Part shown: one piece after another, positions 15,471 to 23,222 of the stretch
Position numbering within the stretch: the stretch's first letter is position 1
Layout: the number at the start of each line of letters is the position of its first letter
Assembly (NCBI RefSeq): GCF_004331345.1
Contig: NZ_SJJZ01000001.1
Location: forward strand, 1,798,001-1,862,000
DNA length: 64,000 nt
Reading direction: 5' to 3'
Origin: Kribbella soli
Lineage (GTDB): Bacteria; Actinomycetota; Actinomycetes; Propionibacteriales; Kribbellaceae
Translations under genes and position numbers: made by a program
Notes under the pieces: model-generated
Database searches by the model: none
Told to the model about the DNA's origin: nothing
Seen by the model: only the letters and a program-made list of their open reading frames with translations

Positions 15471-15746
15471 ATGGCCATGAACCTGCGACTCCCGGCCGAA
15501 GTGGCAACAGCCCTTCAGGCGGAGGCGGAACGGACCGGTCAATCCCAGCAGCAGATCGTCCGGGACGCGCTCGGCCGTCGACTGCACCTGATCGACCACG
15601 AGGATCCGGCGGGTGAGCGCGAACGCGCCCGGGCCGCGCAGGCTGTGCAACCGGCTCGCGTCCCGTATCGCAAGGTGCGGCCGCGGCTTCGACTGCCGAA
15701 GGGAACCACCAGCCTCGACCTGCTCGGTCGGGACGACCGCTTCTGA
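15471..15746 (+). CDS. vapB: VapB-like ribbon-helix-helix antitoxin
   Basis: A 91-residue protein. The N-terminus MAMNLRLPAEVATALQAEAE followed by SQQQIVRDALGRRL is a ribbon-helix-helix DNA-binding fold. The basic, Pro-rich C-terminal tail is the part that would wrap around and neutralise the toxin. The ATG at 15471 follows a TACCGT box by 6 nt, so the mRNA is probably leaderless. Its stop overlaps the toxin start (TGATG), the usual coupling in type II toxin-antitoxin pairs. Confidence 0.85.
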   Translation: MAMNLRLPAEVATALQAEAERTGQSQQQIVRDALGRRLHLIDHEDPAGERERARAAQAVQPARVPYRKVRPRLRLPKGTTSLDLLGRDDRF

Positions 15747-16156
15747 TGCGGGTCTACTTCGACAGCAGCGCGCTGATCAAGCGAGTCGTCGCCGAGGACG
15801 AATCCGACGACCTGGTGGACTTCCTCGACGCACACTACGAACAGGGCGATGTGCTCGCATCGTCCTCGCTCGCGTGGGTCGAGGTCTCGCGCGTCGTACT
15901 CGCACGAGTGCGGACGCCTGCCGACGCCGGTGAGCTGATCGACGGCGCGATGTCCGGTATCGACGAACGCCAGATGACGGCCGAGGTCGTCAGTGTCGCC
16001 CGGCGGATCGAGCCGCTCGTCCTGCGCGGCCTCGACGCACTGCATCTCGCAACGGCGGTGCTGATCGACGCGGACCTCGTTGTCACGTACGACGAACGCC
16101 TCGCAGACGCGTGCCGCCGCAACGTACTCGCCGTCGCGTCGCCGGGGCGTCGCTGA
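15746..16156 (+). CDS. vapC: VapC-family PIN-domain ribonuclease toxin
   Basis: A 136-residue PIN-domain protein. The acidic metal-binding residues are in place: Asp6 (YFDSSALIK), Glu46 (AWVEVSR), Asp97 (GLDALHLATA) and Asp116 (VTYDERLADA). VapC toxins are Mg/Mn-dependent RNases, often cutting tRNA or the 23S sarcin-ricin loop; the target here is unknown. It is co-translated with the antitoxin through a 1-base overlap. It appears intact. Confidence 0.9.
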   Translation: MRVYFDSSALIKRVVAEDESDDLVDFLDAHYEQGDVLASSSLAWVEVSRVVLARVRTPADAGELIDGAMSGIDERQMTAEVVSVARRIEPLVLRGLDALHLATAVLIDADLVVTYDERLADACRRNVLAVASPGRR

Positions 16157-16188
16157 CATTTGTCGGTGCGGCCGGGCAGGATGCGTGC

Positions 16189-17274
16189 ATGGTGGTGATG
16201 AGTGGGCGGGCGGTCAATCGGGCGACGCTGGCGCGGCAGGTTCTGCTGGGTCGGGAAGCGGTGCCGGCGGTTGAGGTGGTGGGCCGGTTGGTGGGGATGC
16301 AGGGGCAGGAGGCCAAGCATCCGTACGTCGGGTTGTGGTCGCGGATCGACGGGTTCGCGGAATCCGAGCTGGATCAGGCGGTCCGGGAGCACGAGGTCGT
16401 ACGGGCGACGCTGTTTCGGGGGACGTTGCATCTGGTGACTGCGGCGGACTACCTGCGGTTCCGGGTGACTGTGGCGCCGGTGCTCGAGGCGGGGTTGAAA
16501 GTGTTGGGCGAACGCGGCGCGGGCCTGGAGCCGGAGAAGGTGGTGGCTGCGGCGAAGAAGTTGCTGGCGAAGGAGCCGTTGACGTTCACCGAGGTGCGCG
16601 ACGCGTTGCAGCAGCAGTTCCCGGACGTGAACGAGCGGGCGCTCGGGTTCTGCACGCGGATGCTGGTGCCGTTGGTGGTGTACCCAACAGACGTCCGCTG
16701 GTCCTGGACGGCGAACTCCAAGTTCACGCCGGCCGAGGAGTGGATCGGGAAGAAGCTCCACCAGCGTTCCGAGACCAAGGAACTGATCACCCGCTACCTG
16801 CAGGCGTTCGGTCCGGCCACGCCGGCGGACTTCCAGACCTGGTCCGGTTTGCAGAAAGCGAAGCCGTTGTTCGACGAGCTGGAGCTCGAGACGTTCACGG
16901 ACGAGAACGGCAAGACGCTGTACGACGTACCGGATGCGCCGCGCCCCGATCCGGACACACCGGCGCCGGTGCGATTCCTGCCGGAGTTCGACAACGTGCT
17001 GCTGTCGCACGCGAAACGGGAGCGGATCATCGCCGACGAGCACAAGCCGGCCGTGTTCACGAAGAACCTCCGGGTCAAGGCGACGTACACCGTCGATGGC
17101 CTGGTCGCCGGGCTGTGGACGACCGAGAAGAAGCGCGGTGTGGCCACTCTCACGCTCACTCCGTTCGGCCGGATGCTGAAGAAGACGCAGGCAGAGCTGG
17201 AGCGGGAGGGCGACGGGCTGCTCCGGTTCATGGAGCCCGATGCCAAGTCCTACGAAATGGTTACTACCGGTTAA
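16189..17274 (+). CDS. AlkZ-like winged-helix DNA glycosylase family protein (HTH_42)
   Basis: A 361-residue protein of the winged-helix family PF06224, which includes AlkZ, a Streptomyces glycosylase that unhooks azinomycin crosslinks. Seen: an N-terminal GMQGQEAKHPYVGLWSRI with a Q-x-Q pair like the catalytic QxQ of AlkZ, the ATLFRGTLHLV segment, and a C-terminal LPEFDNVLLSH...TYTVDGLVAGLW typical of the family. The function as a glycosylase is inferred from family and motif; many members are uncharacterised. The start at 16189 lies 6 nt after CAGGAT, a weak leaderless promoter. A later ATG at 16198 is possible. Confidence 0.75.
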   Translation: MVVMSGRAVNRATLARQVLLGREAVPAVEVVGRLVGMQGQEAKHPYVGLWSRIDGFAESELDQAVREHEVVRATLFRGTLHLVTAADYLRFRVTVAPVLEAGLKVLGERGAGLEPEKVVAAAKKLLAKEPLTFTEVRDALQQQFPDVNERALGFCTRMLVPLVVYPTDVRWSWTANSKFTPAEEWIGKKLHQRSETKELITRYLQAFGPATPADFQTWSGLQKAKPLFDELELETFTDENGKTLYDVPDAPRPDPDTPAPVRFLPEFDNVLLSHAKRERIIADEHKPAVFTKNLRVKATYTVDGLVAGLWTTEKKRGVATLTLTPFGRMLKKTQAELEREGDGLLRFMEPDAKSYEMVTTG

Positions 17275-17336
17275 TGAGGTTGTTGTCACACGTCAGATGA
17301 CTGGGCCAGAAACCCTTTGCCGGGTGGAATGGGTAG

Positions 17337-18161
17337 ATGAGTACAGTCCCCTCCATCACTCTGGACAACGGCGTCGAGATCCCGCAGCTGGGCCTGGGGG
17401 TCTGGCAGGTCGAGGACGGAACAGTCACCGATGTCGTGGCGTCGGCGTTCGAGACCGGCTACCGGCACATCGACACCGCAGCGATCTACGGCAACGAGAC
17501 CGGCGTCGGCCGGGCGATCGCGGCGTCGGGCATCCCGCGTGACGAACTGTTCATCACCACCAAGCTGTGGAACTCCGAGCAGGGGTACGACAGCACGCTG
17601 AAGGCCTTCGACGCGAGCCTGGAAAAGCTCGGCCTCGAGTACGTCGACCTGTACCTGATCCACTGGCAGTCGCTGCAGCGGGACCTGTACGTCGACACCT
17701 GGAAGGCGTTCGAGCAGCTGTACGCGGACAAGCGGGTACGTGCGATCGGCGTCTCGAACTTCCACGAGCCCGCGCTGCGGCGGATCTTCGAGGAGACCAC
17801 GATCCGGCCCGCGGTGAACCAGATCGAGCTGCACCCGGCGCTGCCGCAGGACGAGCTGCGCGCGTTCAACGCCGAGAACGACATCGTCACCGAGGCGTGG
17901 AGCCCGCTGGCGTCCGGCGAACTGCTGGCGAACCCGGCGCTCGCGACGATCGGCGCGAAGTACGGCAAGTCGGCGGCCCAGGTGATGATCCGCTGGCACC
18001 TGCAGCTCGGCAACGTGGTGATCCCGAAGACCGTCACGCCGAGCCGGATCAAGGAGAACTTCGAGGTCTTCGACTTCCGGCTGGACAACGACGACATGGC
18101 CGCGATCGCGGACCTGGAGACCGGCGTCCGCACCGGCGGCGACCCGGACGTCTTCGGCTAA
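17337..18161 (+). CDS. aldo/keto reductase
   Basis: A 274-residue NADPH-dependent oxidoreductase of the AKR superfamily (2,5-diketo-D-gluconate reductase-like group). Catalytic tetrad: Asp46 and Tyr51 in YRHIDTAAIYGNE, Lys76 in FITTKLW and His109 in YLIHW. The cofactor-binding end is IPKTVTPSRIKENFEVF. Such enzymes reduce aldehydes and ketones; the substrate is not predictable. Its 3' end overlaps the convergent LysR gene by 4 bp. Confidence 0.92.
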   Translation: MSTVPSITLDNGVEIPQLGLGVWQVEDGTVTDVVASAFETGYRHIDTAAIYGNETGVGRAIAASGIPRDELFITTKLWNSEQGYDSTLKAFDASLEKLGLEYVDLYLIHWQSLQRDLYVDTWKAFEQLYADKRVRAIGVSNFHEPALRRIFEETTIRPAVNQIELHPALPQDELRAFNAENDIVTEAWSPLASGELLANPALATIGAKYGKSAAQVMIRWHLQLGNVVIPKTVTPSRIKENFEVFDFRLDNDDMAAIADLETGVRTGGDPDVFG

Positions 18162-19051
18162 ACGAGGTCCAGGAAGCGCGCCAGGACGGGCGAGCGGTTG
18201 TCCGGCGACCAGGCTACGGAGAGTTGCCAAGGTGGTAGGTCGTCGGACAACTCGCGGTAGACGACCGTGTCCGGGTTGGACGGCGGGGTCGGGCCGATCA
18301 GCAGCGAGATGCCGAGCCCGGCCGCGACCAGCGACACGATCGTCTGTACATCGGCGGCCTCCTGCTCGATCCGCGGTGTGAACCCGACCGCCCGGCAGTA
18401 TCCAACGATCGTGTCGTGCACCGCCGGCCCGCTCGGCCGCGAGTAGAACACGAACGGCTCCTCCGCGAGCTCGGTCAACCGCAGCCGTTTCCGCCGAGCC
18501 AGCCGATGCCTGGCCGGCAACGCCACCACCAACGAGTCCTCGGCAACCATCCGCGACGTCAACTTGGGCTCGAGCTGGACGACGGCACTCGCACCGCCCG
18601 GCGTACTTGGGCGAAGCAGTCCCACGTCGATCCGCCCGTCCCGCAGCGCCTCGGTCTGCCGCAGCGTCGTCCACGACTCCAGGTCCAGCACCACCTCGGG
18701 ATACGCCCGCCGGAACGCGCCAAGCAGCCGCGGCAGCGCGTCGAACGTTGCCGACTGCACGAATCGCAGCCGCAACGTCCCCAGCTCGCCGCGCTGCGTC
18801 CGCTGCGCCGTGCGGACCGCCTCGTCCGACCGCCGCAGCAGGTCCTGCGCGTCGGCGAGGAAGGTCGCGCCCGCGGCCGTCAGCACGAACCGGCGCTTCA
18901 CCCGGGCGAACAGCTCGACGCCCAGATCGTGTTCGAGCGCCGCGATCTGGCGACTCAGCGACGGCTGGGTCAGGTGCAGCCGCGTGGCCGCCCGCCCGAC
19001 GTTCATCTCCTCGGCCACCACCACGAACGACCTGAGCTGGCGCAGTTCCAT
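18158..19051 (-). CDS. LysR-family transcriptional regulator
   Basis: A 297-residue LTTR. The N-terminal winged helix reads MELRQLRSFVVVAEEMNVGRAATRLHLTQPSLSRQIAALEHDLGVELF-like (1-48), with a periplasmic-binding-like effector domain from ~90. Group resemblance is to BenM/CatM-type regulators. The start at 19051 matches the family N-terminus; a frame to 19078 adds a non-family leader. LysR regulators usually control a divergent gene: here the divergent neighbour is the small gene at 19150, with the aldo/keto reductase convergent to it. Confidence 0.9.
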   Translation of the reverse strand: MELRQLRSFVVVAEEMNVGRAATRLHLTQPSLSRQIAALEHDLGVELFARVKRRFVLTAAGATFLADAQDLLRRSDEAVRTAQRTQRGELGTLRLRFVQSATFDALPRLLGAFRRAYPEVVLDLESWTTLRQTEALRDGRIDVGLLRPSTPGGASAVVQLEPKLTSRMVAEDSLVVALPARHRLARRKRLRLTELAEEPFVFYSRPSGPAVHDTIVGYCRAVGFTPRIEQEAADVQTIVSLVAAGLGISLLIGPTPPSNPDTVVYRELSDDLPPWQLSVAWSPDNRSPVLARFLDLV

Positions 19052-19149
19052 ACCCACATCATGCACCAGACACATCAACTCCGCGCAGAACTTTCATTGG
19101 ACGTATCAAGGCCCGGGTTCCTACTCTCGAAGGGTCGAAAGGAACCACC

Positions 19150-19407
19150 GTGCAATACATCCCGTTCTCGATGATCAAATCGATCCACGAGCAAACCCAC
19201 TCTGCAATGCCGGACGCCCCGTTGCGTCCCTATGTCCCGAGACGCCACCCGATCCGCGACGCCGTACGCCGGTGGCGCGAGCTCCGCACGCCGGACCGTC
19301 CGGCCGTCGAACTGAAACTGATCCCCGGCGAGCTCAACGACGACCTGTGCCAAGCTGAGCTTCGTGATCGAGGTACGACGCCTGCGGGTGTTGCGCGCGC
19401 TTGCTGA
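19150..19407 (+). CDS. small protein of unknown function (85 aa)
   Basis: A basic, Pro/Arg-rich protein with the N-terminus MQYIPFSMIKSIHEQ. GTG at 19150 is preceded by AAAGGAACC, a plausible ribosome-binding site, and the gene is divergent from the LysR gene, where a target gene would be expected. The last 44 bp overlap the next LysR gene in another frame. I do not recognise the sequence; it could be a degraded coding region. Confidence 0.35.
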   Translation: MQYIPFSMIKSIHEQTHSAMPDAPLRPYVPRRHPIRDAVRRWRELRTPDRPAVELKLIPGELNDDLCQAELRDRGTTPAGVARAC

Positions 19408-20263
19408 CCACGGGACTGTGACCGCGGCCGCCGAGGTGCTGCATCTGACGCCCTCGGCGGTCTCGCAGCAACTGGCCGCGCTGGAGTCCGAGGTCGGCCA
19501 GGAACTGCTCGAACGCCGCGGCCGCCGGGTCGCGATCACCTCGGCCGGCCGGCTGCTCCTCGCTCATGCCGACACCATCCTCGCCGAGGTCGAACGCGCC
19601 GAGGACGCGATGCGGCTGCACGCGAACGGCGCGAACGGCGAGGTCCGCGTCGTCGCCTTCTCGACCGCGATCACGCTGCTGGTCGCACCGGCGCTGACCA
19701 GGCTCCGCGAGACCAGCCCCGGCCTCGCCCTCGTCGTCCGCGACGCCGAGGGCCACCAGGGCATCACCCATCTGCTCGACGGCGACGCCGACCTCGCGAT
19801 CGCCGTCGAGCACCGCGGCTCCCCACGGCACGACGACCAACGACTGGTCCGGATCCCGTTGTACGCCGAGCCGTTCGTCGCCGTACTGCCCCCGACGCAC
19901 CCGGGCGCGGACCACGAAACGATCGAGCTGAGCATGCTCGCGAACGACGACTGGGTGATGACCGCACCCGGCAACCCGATCCGCGACGTCGTACTGCTCG
20001 CCTGTGAGCAGGCCGGTTTCCAGCCGCGGATCGTCCACCAGTCCGACGACTTCCGCGCCGTCGCGGCCCTGGTCGCGGCCGGTGGCGGCGTCTCGCTCGT
20101 CCCGCGCCTCGCCGTACCCGAGCCGACCCTCGCCTTGATCCGCCCACTCGCGGACCCCGCACCGACCCGCCGCGTGTACGCCGCCGTCCGCAACAGCCGA
20201 GCGGACCACCCCCTGATCACCGCAACCCTCGCCGTCCTCACAGAGGTCGCCGAGAAGCTGTAG
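19364..20263 (+). CDS. LysR-family transcriptional regulator
   Basis: A 299-residue LTTR. Winged helix: LRVLRALADHGTVTAAAEVLHLTPSAVSQQLAALE-like at 8-42, and an effector domain with QPRIVHQSDDFRAVAALVAAGGGVSLVPRLA near 222-250. It belongs to the subgroup with a TPSAVSQQ recognition helix that often regulates transporters or amino acid metabolism. The start is GTG at 19364. It converges on the SDR gene after a 14-bp gap; its target is unclear. Confidence 0.88.
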   Translation: MIEVRRLRVLRALADHGTVTAAAEVLHLTPSAVSQQLAALESEVGQELLERRGRRVAITSAGRLLLAHADTILAEVERAEDAMRLHANGANGEVRVVAFSTAITLLVAPALTRLRETSPGLALVVRDAEGHQGITHLLDGDADLAIAVEHRGSPRHDDQRLVRIPLYAEPFVAVLPPTHPGADHETIELSMLANDDWVMTAPGNPIRDVVLLACEQAGFQPRIVHQSDDFRAVAALVAAGGGVSLVPRLAVPEPTLALIRPLADPAPTRRVYAAVRNSRADHPLITATLAVLTEVAEKL

Positions 20264-20277
20264 TCAGTGGGAGATGA

Positions 20278-21072
20278 CTACTCTCTACGGGACCCTGCAG
20301 CCGACGAGGCGGGACGGCGGCCGTCGAGCCCCACCGTCGACACGCGCGCGATGAGGGCCCGGGGCGTGAAGCGCGCGGCGACCATCAGGAGCTTGTAGCG
20401 GCGGCTCGGGATCGAGATCGCCTTGCCTCGCAGCAGGTCCTTCCAGGCCGCGGCGACCAGCTCGTCCGCGTCCAGCCACATGAACGACGGGATCATCGAC
20501 TTGTCCATCCCCATCCGCTCGTGGAACTCGGTGTGCACGAACCCCGGGCACAACGCCATCACCGCAACACCCTGCGCGTGCAGCCCGGTCGCCAGTCCGG
20601 CGGAGAAGCTCGTCACCCAGGCCTTGTGCGCGCTGTAGATGTTCCGCTGCAGGAACCCGGCCACCGAGGACACGTTGATCACCGCACCCGAGCCACGCTC
20701 GATCATCGGAAGTACGGCGGCATGCGTCAGCCGCAGTACGACGCGAACCAGCAGATCGAGCTGCTTCTCCTCGACGTCGACCGGGTTCTCCCAGAACGGC
20801 TTCTTCTGCCCGAAGCCGGCGTTGTTCACCAGCAACTCGATCGGCCCGGTCCGGAACCGCTCCTCGACGCGCGCCAGATCGGCCGCGTCGGTCAGGTCGG
20901 CGGCCAGCACCTCGCACTCGACACCGTGCAGCCGCGTGATGTCGGCGGCGACCTCCTTGAGCCGCGCCTCGTCCCGCGACACCAGCACCAGGTCGTACCC
21001 CTCGAGCGCAAGCTTGTCCACGAACGCCCGGCCGATCCCGGTCGCAGGCCCGGTGACGAGCGCAGTCGGCAT
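20278..21072 (-). CDS. short-chain dehydrogenase/reductase
   Basis: A 264-residue classical SDR. The cofactor motif TGPATGIG is at 7-14, NNAGFG near 86-91, and the catalytic Ser-Tyr-Lys triad is in NVSSVAGF and YSAHKAW. The Arg after the second strand (VSRDEARL) suggests NADPH preference. The family includes DltE/YqjQ-like reductases of unknown substrate. MPTALVTG is the likely start (ATG 21072), as the longer frame adds a non-family leader. It is divergent from the nucleotidase gene, 52 bp away. Confidence 0.88.
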   Translation of the reverse strand: MPTALVTGPATGIGRAFVDKLALEGYDLVLVSRDEARLKEVAADITRLHGVECEVLAADLTDAADLARVEERFRTGPIELLVNNAGFGQKKPFWENPVDVEEKQLDLLVRVVLRLTHAAVLPMIERGSGAVINVSSVAGFLQRNIYSAHKAWVTSFSAGLATGLHAQGVAVMALCPGFVHTEFHERMGMDKSMIPSFMWLDADELVAAAWKDLLRGKAISIPSRRYKLLMVAARFTPRALIARVSTVGLDGRRPASSAAGSRRE

Positions 21073-21124
21073 CGTGCAGTCCTCCCGTCGGTGACGCCCC
21101 CAGTGTGTCACTTACGCTGATCAG

Positions 21125-21763
21125 GTGCTGGCGGACATCGACACCTGGGTTCTGGACCTCGACAACACCTTGTACCCGGCCGACGTCGGACTGGCCGACC
21201 AGATGAACGTCCGGATCCGGGCGTACCTGTCCAACCTGTTCGAGACCGACGAAGCCGAGGCCCTTCGGTTGCAGGCACAGCTCGTCGCCGAGCACGGGAC
21301 GACCCTGCGCGGCCTGATGAACACCCGGTCGATCGACCCGCACGACTACCTCGCGTGGGAGCACACGATCGACTACGCGGTCCTTCGTCCCGATCCGGTG
21401 CTGGCGGAAGTGCTCGGCGGATTGCCGGGGCGGCGGTACCTGTACACGAACGGCTCGGCGTACCACGCGGAGCAGGTGCTCGGACGCCTCGGACTGACCG
21501 AGTGCATCGACGGCGTCTTCGACATCCTCGCCGCCGACCTGGTCCCGAAGCCGTACGACGAGAGCCTGGACGCGTTCCTGGCGTCGTTCGGGGTCGACCC
21601 GGCGCGGGCCGCGATGTTCGACGATCTCGAGGTGAACCTGACCGGGCCGCACGAGCGCGGGATGACGACGGTCTGGGTGACCGGCGGGACGTCGTACGAG
21701 CAGCTCGCGGCCCGGCGCTGGCGAGCGGCGGACGTGCCCGGGTTCCTCCGGGCAAACATCTGA
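21125..21763 (+). CDS. HAD-superfamily pyrimidine 5'-nucleotidase
   Basis: A 212-residue HAD hydrolase. Motif I is DLDNTLY (nucleophile Asp11, Asp13), motif II YTNGS, motif III lysine in VPKPYDESL and motif IV AMFDDLEVN. The helical cap with NTRSIDPHDYLAWEHTIDY resembles Sdt1-type pyrimidine nucleotidases, which dephosphorylate UMP, CMP or modified nucleotides in a house-cleaning role. The GTG start lies 6 nt after TACGCT, so the mRNA is probably leaderless. Confidence 0.85.
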   Translation: MLADIDTWVLDLDNTLYPADVGLADQMNVRIRAYLSNLFETDEAEALRLQAQLVAEHGTTLRGLMNTRSIDPHDYLAWEHTIDYAVLRPDPVLAEVLGGLPGRRYLYTNGSAYHAEQVLGRLGLTECIDGVFDILAADLVPKPYDESLDAFLASFGVDPARAAMFDDLEVNLTGPHERGMTTVWVTGGTSYEQLAARRWRAADVPGFLRANI

Positions 21764-21811
21764 TGAATCGCCACTACGGCTCGGCCGAACAGGCTGAGCA
21801 TGACGAGATGT

Positions 21812-21825
21812 GACCAGAAGTGGTC
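21812..21825. promoter_or_regulatory. operator-like palindrome upstream of the GntR gene
   Basis: GACCA-GAAG-TGGTC at 21812-21825 overlaps the expected -35 region of a promoter whose -10 is TACGCT (21834-21839). FadR-type GntR proteins often bind TGGT/ACCA-like inverted repeats, so autoregulation is plausible. Confidence 0.5.
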
Positions 21826-21857
21826 TGAGGACTTACGCTTCGGGAGGAGGTGAGGGG

Positions 21858-22556
21858 ATGGCTGCTACGGACAAGGCACTGGCCGGGTTGCGGCAGATGA
21901 TCGCGTCCGGGGAGCTCGGGCCGGGGGCGAAGTTCCCGCCGGAGCCCGAGTTGTGCGACCACCTGGGCGTGTCCCGGAGCTCGCTGCGGGAGGCCGTGCG
22001 GTCGCTCGGCGCGCTCGGGGTGATCGAGTCCCGGCACGGCTCGGGCACGTACGTCTCCGCGCTGGACCCGGCCGCGATCATCGGCAGGTTCTCGCTGTCG
22101 GTCGAGCTGATCCCGCTCGAGGGAGTGCTCGAACTGCTGGAGGTACGCCGGGTGCTCGAGGCGCACGCCACCGCCGCCGCGGCCGCCCGCCAGGACCCCG
22201 AACTCGAAGCGAAGCTGAGCGCGGTCCTCGACCAGCTCGAGTCGACCACCGACGCGACCGAGATCCAGCACCTCGACGCCGAGTTCCACGGTCTGATCTG
22301 CGCGGCCGGCGGCAACCCGACCGTCACCGCGCTGACCGGCGTGATCCGCGGTCGCGGCGGCCATTACCGGATCTTCGAGCCCGGCGCCGACTTCGACGCG
22401 ATCAAGCAGACCAGCGACCGGGGCCACCGCGCGATCCTGGCCGCGATCACCACCCGCGATCCCGCGGCCGCGGCCACCGCCGCCTCCGCCCACATCGCCC
22501 AGACCGAACTCTGGCTGCGCGCCCTCCGACCCGTCCCGCAACCGGCGCTGCCATGA
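21858..22556 (+). CDS. FadR-subfamily GntR transcriptional regulator
   Basis: A 232-residue regulator. Winged helix: IASGELGPGAKFPPEPELCDHLGVSRSSLREAVRSL (about 15-50), then the wing HGSGTYVS. A C-terminal FCD all-helical ligand domain (about 80-220) keeps the likely metal ligands in HLDAEFHGLICAAGGN and DRGHRAILAAI. FCD regulators sense small carboxylates. The ATG at 21858 has GGAGGTGAGGGG upstream. The stop overlaps the GNAT start (ATGA), so both are one operon. Confidence 0.9.
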   Translation: MAATDKALAGLRQMIASGELGPGAKFPPEPELCDHLGVSRSSLREAVRSLGALGVIESRHGSGTYVSALDPAAIIGRFSLSVELIPLEGVLELLEVRRVLEAHATAAAAARQDPELEAKLSAVLDQLESTTDATEIQHLDAEFHGLICAAGGNPTVTALTGVIRGRGGHYRIFEPGADFDAIKQTSDRGHRAILAAITTRDPAAAATAASAHIAQTELWLRALRPVPQPALP

Positions 22557-22984
22557 GGTGGACCTTGCGGCCCGCGACGGCGAACGACCTCGAGGAACTC
22601 GTCGAGCTCCGGGCCGCCGCCATGCGCCCGGACCTCGAACGCCTCGGGCGGTACGACGACCATCGCGTCCGGCAACGCCTGCGGGACGGCTACGCACCCG
22701 AGCACACCCGGATCATCGAGGTCGACGGCGAGTTCGCCGGATCCATCAGCATGCGGCCGGCCGAGGACCGCCAGTGGCTCGAGCACTTCTATCTCGCCCC
22801 GCACCACCAGGGCCGCGGCGTCGGTTGCGCCGTACTGCGTTCCGTCCTGGACGAAGCCGGCGACGCGACGGTCGCACTGAACGTCCTGCAAGGCAGTCCG
22901 GCCCGGAAGCTGTACGAGCGCCACGGCTTCGTCACCGAGGCCGAGGATCCGGTCGACGTCTTCATGGTTCGTAAATTTCTCTGA
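22553..22984 (+). CDS. GNAT-family N-acetyltransferase
   Basis: A 143-residue acetyl-CoA-dependent acyltransferase. The acetyl-CoA loop is HHQGRGVGCAVLRSVL (about 89-104), followed by ALNVLQGSPARKLYERHGF, the classic motif A/B end. The substrate is unknown. It is translationally coupled (ATGA) to the GntR gene. About 160 bp separate it from the convergent MFS gene; this spacer holds the left arm of a palindromic repeat. Confidence 0.85.
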   Translation: MRWTLRPATANDLEELVELRAAAMRPDLERLGRYDDHRVRQRLRDGYAPEHTRIIEVDGEFAGSISMRPAEDRQWLEHFYLAPHHQGRGVGCAVLRSVLDEAGDATVALNVLQGSPARKLYERHGFVTEAEDPVDVFMVRKFL

Positions 22985-23142
22985 CCTGTCGAGCTCTTGC
23001 GCACCGCTCGTCGGGACGGCCCGCCGGAGTTGGACGTGCGGCTGCTCGGCGGCAATGACGGCGGCTGGACCGGTGCGACGTGGTGCGAGGACCGGCCCGC
23101 CGTCGTACCACCGCCGCCGCCGTCTCCGTGGAACTGACGGTT
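22985..23142 (+). other. intergenic stretch with a protein-like tail
   Basis: Directly after the GNAT stop, the same frame stays open for about 48 codons and reads like a protein end (RLLGGNDGGWTGATW, then a Pro-rich end and stop) but has no good start. It may be a remnant of a longer gene or a chance open frame in GC-rich DNA. Confidence 0.25.
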
Positions 23143-23222
23143 CCCCAGGCCATCACAATTACCCGATGCCGGCGCGCTCCGGCGTGGTCGCCTCCTGATC
23201 CGGCGATTGTGATGGCCTGGGG
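23143..23222. repeat. palindromic repeat, family 1, copy A
   Basis: CCCCAGGCCATCACAAT (23143-23159) faces ATTGTGATGGCCTGGGG (23206-23222), perfect 17-bp arms around a 46-nt GC-rich centre. Copies B and C lie at 44857 and 45838. This copy covers the convergent junction between a GNAT gene and the MFS gene and supplies the last codons and the TAA stop of the MFS gene. Confidence 0.85.

Noticed and set aside
18158..18161. Overlap of the aldo/keto reductase and LysR genes as an annotation error
   Set aside because: Both stops are clear and both proteins end at family-typical positions; 4-bp convergent overlaps recur in this window (also 44265 and 61534).
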